DNA of 35,637 nt, from the NCBI RefSeq assembly GCF_000003605.2, contig NW_003146345.1:1-35637 (forward strand), in the 5' to 3' direction. The translations under genes and the position numbers were made by a program. Below, in pieces: positions 1-8,787 of the stretch (position 1 is the first letter of the stretch; each line of letters starts with the position of its first letter). The notes beneath the pieces were generated by a model. It was not told the DNA's origin and did not search any database. It was given only the letters and a program-made list of their open reading frames with translations. The stretch is from Saccoglossus kowalevskii (taxonomy: Eukaryota > Hemichordata > Enteropneusta > Harrimaniidae).

Positions 1-321
1 ACAAAGTAGAGAAATTTAATAAAAGCCAATTGAAAGCAGCCTGTAGATGTTGCCATGAGGTGAGGGCAAAATGTTTGAAAACACCGTGCAATGTTGGAAA
101 AAACGAAGGAAATGTTGGCGGAGTTGTTTATATATTTAACGTAAGTCATTTTCATGAAAACCCCGCAGTTAAATTTAGAAAACATTAAGTAAATGTTCCG
201 AGAATGTCTTATATATAAGCAGATTATCACAACAGCCAACGGAAAAATCGACAAGAAACTGCTTAAAAAGTTGTAAAAAGCAATTGCAAAGTTGCTAGTT
301 TCATTCGGGATTGTTACCTGT
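1..321 (+). repeat. Monomer M0, partial (left edge)
   Basis: Type II 3' part of a monomer, cut by the window start. CTTATATATAAG palindrome at 218-229. Confidence 0.95.
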
Positions 322-1262
322 GATATCATATTAACAAGTCCAATAGTTAAAAGTTCGAAAATGTGAATAAATGTTTCGTTAATTGGTGTTAAATTATCGT
401 AGTGTTACTCAAAGTATGTAGAGGTCATAGGTCAATTATAGGAGGTACCTGTGAAAGCGATATCGTTTTTGAAACATTAAAAAATCTGAAATAGCCGGAA
501 ATTCATCTGAATTTCAAATAATCGATGCAGCTGTGAGGTTAGGTGATCGACCAATGTTTAAAGTAAAGCACAAACGGGCGTGGTTAGATCTTGCATAGGA
601 GACTGCCTGAGTAAATGAGCTGTTGAGTTTATTTTTTTGTTTCATCACGCATATCGAAAATATATAACGCAACGTTCCTGCATTCTTTCTTACTGTGATG
701 TCGATCATTTATAGTGGAAAATCGTGGAATTGTAGTAACTGTTTTAATTAATGGAAAGTTTTCAATTTCCTTCTAATTTTCAAGACAAGTTGCTGAGCTG
801 TCGGCACGTAGTGGGATTTACGCTGTTAACACTCCCGGCAAAGTTGTTCAAAGTGATTGCAAAATTGTGCAAAGTTATTGCAAATTGGTAGATGGATTTG
901 TATGTGTGACATATGTTGTTGGCATATTGAAACACGCAGTTGTATAGTTGAGAAATTTAATAAAACCCGATTGAAAGCTGCCTATAGATGTTCCCATGAG
1001 CTGAGGGTAAAATGTTAGAACACACCGTGCAAAGTTGGAAAAAGCGAAGGAAATGTTGGCGGAGTTGCTTATATATTTAACGTAAGTCATTTTCGTGACA
1101 GCCCCGCAGTTAAATTTCGAAAACATTAAGTAAATGTTCCTAGAATGTCTTATATATAAGCAGATTATCACAACAGCCAACGGAAAAATCGACAAGAAAC
1201 TGCTTACAAAGTTGTAAAAAGCGATTGCAAAGTTGGTAGTTTCATTCGGGATTGTTACCTGT
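322..1262 (+). repeat. Monomer M1, type I
   Basis: 941 bp. DR1 at 422-434; 5S-like segment 561-638, with the private change TTAGATCTTG. The upstream dyad reads AATTCATCTG, neither of the two usual forms. Confidence 0.95.
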
Positions 1263-2209
1263 GATATCATATTAACAAGTCCAATAGTTAAAAGTTCGAA
1301 AATGTGAATAAATGTTTCGTTAATTGGTGTTAAATTATCGAAGTGTTAATCAAAGTATGTAGAGGTCATAGGTCAATTATAGGAGGTACCTGTGAAAGCG
1401 ATATCGTTTTTGAAACATTAAAATATATGAAATAGCCGGCAATTCGGCTGAATTTCAAATAATCGATGCAGCTGTGTGATTAGGTGATCGACCAATATTT
1501 TTAAAGTAAAGCACAAATAGGCGTGGTTAGTTCTTGCAAGGGAGACTGATTGAGTAAATGAGCTGTTGAGTTTATTTTTTTTTGTTACATCACGCATATC
1601 AAAAACATATAAGGAAACGTTCCTGCATTCTTTCTTACTGTGATGTCGATCATTTGTAGTGGAAAATCGTGGAATTTTTGTAACTGTTTTAATTAATGGA
1701 AAGTTTTCAAATTCCTTCTAATTTTCAAGAACAAGTTGCTGAGCTGTCGGCACGTAGTGGTATTTACGCTGTTACCACTCCGTGCAAAGTTGTTCAAAGT
1801 GATTGCAAAGTTGTGCAAAGTTATTGAAAAGTTGGTAGATGTATTTGTATATATGGCCTAAGTTGTTGGCATGTAGAAACGCGCAGTTGTAAAGTCGAGA
1901 AATTTAATAAAAACCGATTGAAAGCAGTCTATAGTTGTTCCCATGAGCTGAAGGTAAAATGTTAGAAAACACCGTGCAATGTTGGAATAAGCGAAGGAAA
2001 TGTTGGCGGAGTTGCTTATATATTTAACGTAAGTCATTTTCATGACAACCCCGCAGTTAAATTTAGAAAACATTAAGTAAATGTTCCGAGAATGTCTTAT
2101 ATATAAGCAGATTATCACAACAGCCAACGGAAAAATCGACAAGAAACTGCTTACAAAGTTGTAAAAAGCGATTGCAAAGTTGGTAGTTTCATTCGGGATT
2201 GTTACCTGT
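1263..2209 (+). repeat. Monomer M2, type I/III hybrid
   Basis: 947 bp. 5S-like segment 1504-1583 with the CAAGGGAGACTGATTG variant. Variable part begins as type I (AAAACCGATTG) and continues as type III (CATGAGCTGAAGG, GGAATAAGCG). Confidence 0.95.
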
Positions 2210-3152
2210 GATATCATATTAACAAGTCCAACAGTTAACAGTTTGAAAATGTGAATAAATGTTTCGCTAATTGGTGTTAAATTATCGTAGTGTTACTCAA
2301 AGTATGTAGAGGTCATAGGTCAATTATAGGAGGCGCCTGTGAAAGCGATATCGTTTTTGAAACATTAAAAAATCTGAAATAGCCGGCAATTCAGCTGAAT
2401 TTCAAATAATCGATGCAGCTGTGTGGTTAGGTGATCGACAAATGTTTAAAGTAAAGCACAAACGGGCGTGGTTAGTTCTTGCATAGGAGACTGCCTGAGT
2501 AAATGACCTGTTGAGTTTAATTTTTTTGTTTCATCACGCATATCGAAAATATATAAGGCAACGTTCCTGCATTTTTCTTACTGTGATGTAGATCATTTAT
2601 AGTGGAAAATCGTAGAAATTTTGTAACTGTTTTAATTAATACAAAGTTTTCTAAATCCTTCTAGATTTCAAGAACAAGTTGCTGAGCTGTCGGCACGTAG
2701 TGAGATTTACGCTGTTAACACTCCCGGCAAAGTTATTCAAAGTGATTGCAAAATTGTGCAAAGTTATTGCAAAGTTGGTAGATGGATTTGTATGTATGAA
2801 CTAAGTGTTTGGCATATAGAAACACGCAGTTGTAAAGTCGAGAAATTTAATAAAAACCGATTGAAAGCAGTCTATAGATGTTCCCATGAGCTGAGGGCAA
2901 AATGTTTGAAAACACCGTGCAATGTTGGAAAAAACGAAGGAAATGTTAGCGGAGTTGTTTATATATTTAACGTAAGTCATTTTCATGACAATCCCGCAGT
3001 TAAATTTAGAAAACATTAAGTAAATGTTCCGAGAATGTCTTATATATAAGCAGATTATCACAACAGCCAACGGAAAAATCGACAAGAAACTGCTTACAAA
3101 GTTGTAAAAAGCGATTGCAAAGTTGGTAGTTTCATTCGGGATTGTTACCTGT
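2210..3152 (+). repeat. Monomer M3, type I/II hybrid
   Basis: 943 bp. 5S-like segment 2449-2527. CAGCTG palindrome form at 2388-2401. Variable part starts as type I and ends as type II (TTTGAAAACACC, AAAAAACGAAGG). Confidence 0.95.
2388..2401. repeat. Perfect 14 bp palindrome, CAGCTG form of the dyad (M3)
   Basis: AATTCAGCTGAATT equals its own reverse complement. Other copies of this form include those near 4271, 5208, 6151, 9295, 11175, 13065, 15585, 26915, 27864, 32575, 33235 and 35445. It lies just upstream of the 5S-like segment. Confidence 0.8.
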
Positions 3153-4095
3153 GATATCATATTAACAAGTCCAATAGTTAAAAGTTCGAAAATGTGAATA
3201 AATGTTTCGTTAATTAGTGTTAAATTATCGTAGTGTTACTCAAAGTATGTAGAGGTCATAGGTCAGTTATAGGAGGTACATGTGAAAGCGATATCAGTTT
3301 TGAAACATAAAAAAATCTGAAATAGCCGGCAATTCGGCTGAATTTCCAATAATCGATGCAGCTGTGTGGTTAGGTGATTGACCAATGTTTAAAGTAAAGT
3401 ACAAACGGGCGTGGCTAGTTCTTGCATGGGAGACTGCTTGAGTAAATGAGCTGTTGAGTTTATTTTTTTAGTTCCATCACGCATATCGAAAATATATAAG
3501 GCAACGTTCCTGCATTCTTTTTACTGTGATGTAGATCATTTATAGTGGAAAATCGTAGAAATTTTGTAACTGTTTTAATTAATACAAAGTTTTCAAATTC
3601 CTTCTAGATTTCAAGAACAAGTTGCTGATCTGTCGGCACGTAGTGGGATTTACGCTGTTACTACTCCGTGCAAAGTTGTTCAAAGTGATTGCAAAGTTGT
3701 GCAAAGTTATTGCAAAGTTGGTAGATGTATTTGTATATATGACTTAAGTTGTTGGCATATAGAAACGCGCAGTTGTAAAGTCTAGAAATTCAATAAAAGC
3801 CAATTGAAAGCAGTCTATAGATGTTGCCATGAGGTGAGGGCAAAATGTTTGAAAACACCGTGCAAAGTTGGAAAAAACAAAGAAAATGTTGGCGGAGTTG
3901 CTTATACATTTAATGTAAGTCATTTTCATGACAACCTCGCAGTTAAATTTAGAAAACATTAAGTAAATGTTCCGATAATGTCTTATATATAAGCAGATTA
4001 TCACAACAGCCAACGGAAAAATCGACAAGAAACTGCTTACAAAGTTGTAAAAAGCGATTGCAAAGTTGGTAGTTTCATTCGGGATTGTTACCTGT
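3153..4095 (+). repeat. Monomer M4, type II
   Basis: 943 bp. 5S-like segment 3392-3469 with the CTTGAG variant of box C. Dyad in AGCCG/CGGCT form at 3324-3339. Confidence 0.95.
3324..3339. repeat. AGCCG/CGGCT hairpin dyad, alternative form (M4)
   Basis: AGCCG, a six-base loop GCAATT, then CGGCT. This is the same site as the CAGCTG palindrome of other monomers with A changed to G: the change weakens the 14 bp palindrome but completes a different inverted repeat. Flanking AAAT and GAATTT could extend the stem with a bulge. It is the commoner form in the window. Confidence 0.7.
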
Positions 4096-5030
4096 GATAT
4101 CATATTAACAAGTCCAATAGTTAAAAGTTCGAAAATGTGAATAAATGTTTCGTTAATTGGTGTTAAATTATCGTAGTGTTACTCAAAGTATGTAGAGGTC
4201 ATAGGTCAATTATAGGAGGTACCTGTGAAAGCAATATCGTTTTTGAAACATTAAACAATCTGAAATAGCCGGCAATTCAGCTGAATTTCAAATAATCGAT
4301 GCAGCTGTGTGGTTAGGTGATCGACCAATGTTTAAAGTAAAGCACAAACGGGCGTGGTTAGTTCTTGCATAGGAGACTGGCTGAGTAAATGACCTGTGGA
4401 GTTTATTTTTTTTTGTTTCATCACGCATATCGAAAACATATAAGGCAACGTTCCTGCATTCTTTCTTACTGTGATGTCGATCATTTATAGTGGAAAATCG
4501 TGGAATTTTTAATTTATGGAAAGTTTTCAAATTCCTTCTAATATTCAAGAACAAGTTGCTGAGCTGTCGGCACGTAGTGGGATTTACGCTGTCACTACTC
4601 CGTGCAAAATTGTTCAAAGTGATTGCAAAGTTGTGCAAAGTTATTGAAAGGTTGGTAGATGTATTTGTATATATGACCTAAGTTGTTGGCATATAGAAAC
4701 GCGCAGTTGTAAAGTCGAAAAAATCAATAAAAGCCAATTGAAAGCAGTCTATAGTTGTTCCCATGAGCTGAAGATAAAATGTTAGAAAACACCGTGCAAT
4801 GTTGGAATAAGCGAAGGAAATGTTGGCGGAGTTGCTTATATATTTAACCTAAAGTCATTGTCATGACAACCCCGCAGTTAAATTTCGAAAACATTAAGTA
4901 AGTGTTCCAAGAATGCCTCATATATAAGCAGATTATCACCACAGCCTACCAAAAAATCGACAAGAAACTGCTTACAAAGTTGTAAAAAGCGATTGCAAAG
5001 TTGGTAGTTTCATTCGGGATTGTTACCTGT
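4096..5030 (+). repeat. Monomer M5, type III
   Basis: 935 bp; shorter because of an 11 bp deletion that gives GAATTTTTAATTTATGG (near 4505), shared with M7 and M8. 5S-like segment 4335-4414. Shares the inserted A in CCTAAAGTCATT with M8. Confidence 0.95.
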
Positions 5031-5974
5031 GATATCATATTAACAATTCCAATAGTTAAAAGTTCGAAAATGTGAATAAATGTTTCGTTAATTGGTGTTA
5101 AATTATCGTAGTGTTAATCAAAGTATGTAGAGGTCATAGGTCAATTATAGGATGTACCTGTGAAAGCGATATCGTTTTTGAAACATTAAAAATCTGAAAT
5201 AGCCGGCAATTCAGCTGAGTTTCAAATAATCTATGCAGCTGTGTGGTTAGGTGATCGACCAATGTTTAAAGTAAAGTACAAACGGGTGTGGTTAGTTATT
5301 GCATGGGAGACTGCCTGAGTAAATGACCTGTTGAGTTTATTTTTTTTTGTTTCATCACGCATATCGAAAATATATAAGGCAACGTTCCTGCATTCTTTCT
5401 TACTGTGATGTCGATCATTTATAGTGGAAAATCGTGGAATTTTTGTAACTGTTTTAATTAATGGAAAGTTTTCAAATTCCTTCTAATTTTCAAGAACAAG
5501 TTGCTGAGCTGTCGGCACGTAGTGGGATTTACGCTGTTACCACTCCGTGCAAAGTTGTTCAAAGTGATTGCAAAGTTGTGCAAAGTTATTGAAAGGTTGG
5601 TAGATGTATTTGTATATATGACCTAAGTTGTTGGCATATAGAAACGCGCAGTTGTAAAGTCGAGAAATTCAATAAAAGCCAATTGAAAGCAGTCTATAGA
5701 TGTTGCCATGAGGTGAGGGCAAAATGTTTGAAAACACCGTGCAATATTGGAAAAAACGAAGGAACTGTTGGCGGAGTTGCTAATATATTTAACGTAAGTA
5801 ATTTGAATGACAACCCCGCAGTTAAATTTCGAAAACATTTAGTAAATGTTCCGAGAATGTCTTATATATAAGCAGATTATCACAACAGCCAACGGAAAAA
5901 TCGACAAGAAACTGCTTACAAAGTTGTAAAAAGCGATTGCAAAGTTGGTAGTTTCATTCGGGATTGTTACCTGT
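5031..5974 (+). repeat. Monomer M6, type II
   Basis: 944 bp. 5S-like segment 5269-5348. Carries rare changes TAGGATGTACC and GGAACTGTTGG that recur in M9, marking a shared duplication. Confidence 0.95.
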
Positions 5975-6907
5975 GATATCATATTAACAAGTCCAATAGT
6001 TAAAAGTTCGAAAATGTGAATAAATGTTTCGTTAATTGGTGTTAAATTATCGTAGTGTTACTCAAAGTATGTAGAGGTCATAGGTCAATTATAGGAGGTA
6101 CCTGTGAAAGCAATATCGTTTTTGAAACATTAAACAATCTGAAATAGCCGGCAATTCAGCTGAATTTCAAATAATCGATGCAGCTGTGTGGTTAGGTGAT
6201 TGATCAATGTTTAAAGTAAAGCACAAACGGGCGTGGTTAGTTTTTGCATAGGAGACTGCCTGAGTAAATGACCTGTTGAGTTTATTTTTTTTGTTTCATC
6301 ACGCATATCGAAAATATATAAGGCAACGTTCCTGCATTCTTTCTTACTGTGATGTCGATCATTTATAGTGGAAAATCGTGGAATTTTTAATTTATGGAAA
6401 GTTTTCAAATTCCTTCTAATATTCAAGAACAAGTTGCTGAGCTGTCGGCACGTAGTGGGATTTACGCTGTCACTACTCCGTGCAAAATTGTTCAAAGTGA
6501 TTGCAAAGTTGTGCAAAGTTATTGAAAAGTTAGTAGATGTATTTGTATGTATAACCTAAGTTGTTGGCATAAAGAAACGCGCAGTTGTAAAGTAGAGAAA
6601 TTTAATAAAAGCCAATTGAAAGCAGTCTATAGTTGTTGCCATGAGCTGAGGGCAAAATGTTTGAAAACACCGTGCAATGTTGGAAAAAACGAAGGAAATT
6701 TTGGCGGAGTTGTTTATATATTTAACGTAAGTCATTTTCATGACAACCCCGCAGTTAAATTTCGAAAACATTAAGTAAAAGTTCCATGAATGCCTCATAT
6801 ATAAGCAGATTATCACCACAGCCTACCAATAAATCGACAAGAAACTGCTTACAAAGTTGTAAAAAGCGATTGCAAAGTTGGTAGTTTCATTCGGGATTGT
6901 TACCTGT
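5975..6907 (+). repeat. Monomer M7, type II-like
   Basis: 933 bp with the same 11 bp deletion as M5. 5S-like segment 6214-6292. GCTGTCACTACTCC and CTAATATTCAAG are shared with M5. Variable part is II with CATGAGCTGAGGG. Confidence 0.95.
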
Positions 6908-7842
6908 GATATCATATTAACAATTCCAATAGTTAAAAGTTCGAAAATGTGAATAAATGTTTCGTTAATTGGTGTTAAATTATCGTAATGTTACCTAAAG
7001 TATGTAGAGGTCATAGGTCAATTATAGGAGGTACCTGTGAAAGCAATATCGTTTTTGAAACATTAAACAATCTGAAATAGCCGGCAATTCGGCTGAATTT
7101 CAAATAATCGATGCAGCTGTGTGGTTAGGTGATCGACCAATGTTTAAAGTAAAGCACAAACGGGCGTGGTTAGTTCTTGCATAGGAGACTGCCTGAGTAA
7201 ATGACCTGTTGAGTTTTTTTTTTTTTGTTTCATCACGCATATCGAAAATATATAAGGTAACGTTCCTGCATTCTTTCTTACTGTGATGTCGATCATTTAT
7301 AGTGGAAAATCGTGGAATTTTTAATTTATGGAAAGTTTTCAAATTCCTTCTAATTTTCAAGAACAAGTTGCTGAGCTGTCGGCACGTAGTGGGATTTACG
7401 CTGTTACCACTCCGTGCAAAGTTGTTCAAAGTGATTGCAAAGTTGTGCAAAGTTATTGAAAGGTTGGTAGATGTATTTGTATATATGACCTAAGTTGTTG
7501 GCATATAGAAACGCGCAGTTGTAAAGTCGAAAAAATCAATAAAAGCCAATTGAAAGCAGTCTATAGATGTTCCCATGAGCTGAAGGTAAAATGTTTGAAA
7601 ACACCGTGCAATATTGGAAAAAACGAAGGAAATGTTGGCGGAGTTGCTTATATATTTAACCTAAAGTCATTGTCATGACAACCCCGCAGTTAAATTTCGA
7701 AAACATTAAGTAAGTGTTCCAAGAATGCCTCATATATAAGCAGATTATCACCACAGCCTACCAAAAAATCGACAAGAAACTGCTTACAAAGTTGTAAAAA
7801 GCGATTGCAAAGTTGGTAGTTTCATTCGGGATTGTTACCTGT
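6908..7842 (+). repeat. Monomer M8, type III/II hybrid
   Basis: 935 bp with the 11 bp deletion. 5S-like segment 7147-7226, where the TTTA before the T-run has become all T (7214-7226). Confidence 0.95.
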
Positions 7843-7886
7843 GATATCATATTAACAATTCCAATAGTTAAAAGTTCGAAAATGTG

Positions 7887-7892
7887 AATAAA
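7887..7892 (+). promoter_or_regulatory. AATAAA hexamer with downstream GT-rich stretch (representative, M9)
   Basis: GTGAATAAATG occurs about 45 bp after the phase motif in nearly all monomers and is followed by GGTGTTAAATT and GTAGTGTT. This is the layout of a poly(A) signal, but AATAAA is expected by chance in DNA this AT-rich, and conservation of the whole block may have another cause. Confidence 0.2.
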
Positions 7893-7942
7893 TGTTTCGT
7901 TAATTGGTGTTAAATTATCGTAGTGTTAATCAAAGTATGTAG

Positions 7943-7955
7943 AGGTCATAGGTCA
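7943..7955 (+). promoter_or_regulatory. Perfect DR1 nuclear-receptor half-site repeat (representative, M9)
   Basis: AGGTCATAGGTCA is two perfect AGGTCA half-sites in direct orientation separated by one base. This DR1 arrangement is the preferred site of RXR/USP, HNF4, COUP-TF/SVP and related nuclear receptors. It lies about 100 bp after the phase motif in nearly every monomer; I count 37 intact among 41 visible sites. M17 has AGGTCAAAGGTCA (15174-15186), the textbook form. Lost or damaged in M16 (one half-site deleted), M35, M36 and M37. Binding is not shown by sequence alone. Confidence 0.5.
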
Positions 7956-8081
7956 ATTATAGGATGTACCTGTGAAAGCGATATCGTTTTTGAAACATTA
8001 AAAAATCTGAAATAGCCGGCAATTTAGCTGAATTTCAAATAATCGATGCAGCTGTGTGGTTAGGTGATTGACCAATGTTTA

Positions 8082-8161
8082 AAGTAAAGCACTAACGGGC
8101 GTGGTTAGTTCTTGCATGGGAGACTGCCTGAGTAAATGATCTGTTGAGTTTATTTTTTTTT
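8082..8161 (+). pseudogene. 5S rRNA-like relic (representative copy, M9)
   Basis: From AAGTAAAGC to the end of a T-run, this stretch follows the 3' half of eukaryotic 5S rRNA. The core (GGGCGTGGTTAG, CTTGCATGGGAGAC, GCCTGAG) matches about 31 of 36 positions of the animal 5S sequence as I remember it, and covers the box C part of the internal promoter bound by TFIIIA. Upstream, AAGTAAAGCAC resembles the box A region AAGTTAAGCA. Downstream, AGCTGTTGAG or CTGTTGAG can be laid on the 5S 3' end before the T-run, which sits where a Pol III terminator would. The 5' half of 5S is not clearly recognisable; GGCTGAAT about 80 bp upstream is only a hint. Such a diverged molecule cannot be a normal 5S rRNA, so this is a relic carried in every monomer; coordinates of the other copies are under each monomer. 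Confidence 0.78.
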
Positions 8162-8183
8162 GTTTCATCACGCATATCGAAAA

Positions 8184-8190
8184 TATATAA
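8184..8190 (+). promoter_or_regulatory. TATA-like box after the T-run (representative, M9)
   Basis: TATATAAGG within GAAAATATATAAGG lies about 25 bp after the T-run in most monomers (variant AACATATAAGG in many type II monomers). It fits a Pol II TATA box, but no convincing initiator or conserved reading frame follows, so function is doubtful in AT-rich DNA. Confidence 0.25.
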
Positions 8191-8362
8191 GGCAACGTTC
8201 CTGCATTCTTTCTTACTGTGATGTCGATCATTTATAGTGGAAAATCGTGGAATTTTTGTAACTGTTTTAATTAATGGAAAGTTTTCAAATTCCTTCTAAT
8301 TTTCAAGAACAAGTTGCTGAGCTGTCGGCACGTAGTGGGATTTACGCTGTTACCACTCCGTG

Positions 8363-8391
8363 CAAAGTTGTTCAAAGTGATTGCAAAGTTG
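8363..8391 (+). repeat. Internal duplication, left copy (M9)
   Basis: A 29 bp block built on CAAAGTTG matches 26 of 29 positions with 8732-8760 in the same monomer, 369 bp further on. More CAAAGTT motifs follow at once (GTGCAAAGTTATTG), so this part looks like a degenerate short-period repeat within the monomer. Confidence 0.7.
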
Positions 8392-8673
8392 TGCAAAGTT
8401 ATTGAAAGGTTGGTAGATGTATTTGTATATATGACCTAAGTTGTTGGCATATAGAAACGCGCAGTTGTAAAGTCGAGAAATTCAATAAAAGCCAATTGAA
8501 AGCAGTCTATAGATGTTGCCATGAGGTGAGGGCAAAATGTTTGAAAACACCGTGCAATATTGGAAAAAACGAAGGAACTGTTGGCGGAGTTGCTAATATA
8601 TTTAACGTAAGTCATTTTCATGACAACCCCGCAGTTAAATTTCGAAAACATTAAATAAATGTTCCGAGAATGT

Positions 8674-8685
8674 CTTATATATAAG
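8674..8685. repeat. CTTATATATAAG palindrome (representative, M9)
   Basis: Perfect 12 bp self-complementary site that reads TATATAAG on both strands. Many monomers keep it exactly (for example 218-229); others have CTCATATATAAG, which breaks the symmetry. Confidence 0.6.
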
Positions 8686-8731
8686 CAGATTATCACAACA
8701 GCCAACGGAAAAATCGACAAGAAACTGCTTA

Positions 8732-8760
8732 CAAAGTTGTAAAAAGCGATTGCAAAGTTG
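8732..8760 (+). repeat. Internal duplication, right copy (M9)
   Basis: Partner of 8363-8391 (26 of 29 identical, three substitutions). It runs straight into the most conserved part of the monomer, GGTAGTTTCATTCGGG, ahead of the phase motif. Confidence 0.7.
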
Positions 8761-8787
8761 GTAGTTTCATTCGGGATTGTTACCTGT

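Larger units (their letters stand above)
7843..8787 (+). repeat. Monomer M9, type II (reference monomer)
   Basis: 945 bp. Used above for the representative sub-elements. 5S-like segment 8082-8161. The dyad reads AATTTAGCTG, a third form also seen in M33. Confidence 0.95.

Noticed and set aside
120-160. Splice donor-like AACGTAAGT in many monomers
   Set aside because: No conserved exon or acceptor partner; type III and several other monomers read CCTAAGT and lose the GT.
7868-7885. tRNA-type B box in AAGTTCGAAAATG
   Set aside because: GTTCGAA agrees, but the final CC is missing and there is no A box or cloverleaf around it. No tRNA or tRNA-derived SINE is supported.
8082-8161. Functional 5S rRNA gene
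   Set aside because: The 5' half is not recognisable and several box C positions are changed in all copies, so it cannot fold as normal 5S rRNA; a relic is the better reading.
8755-8780. CENP-B box in GGTAGTTTCATTCGGG
   Set aside because: The CGGG and one A fit, but the TTCG part reads GTAG, leaving two of nine essential positions wrong. The block is conserved but not a CENP-B box by motif.
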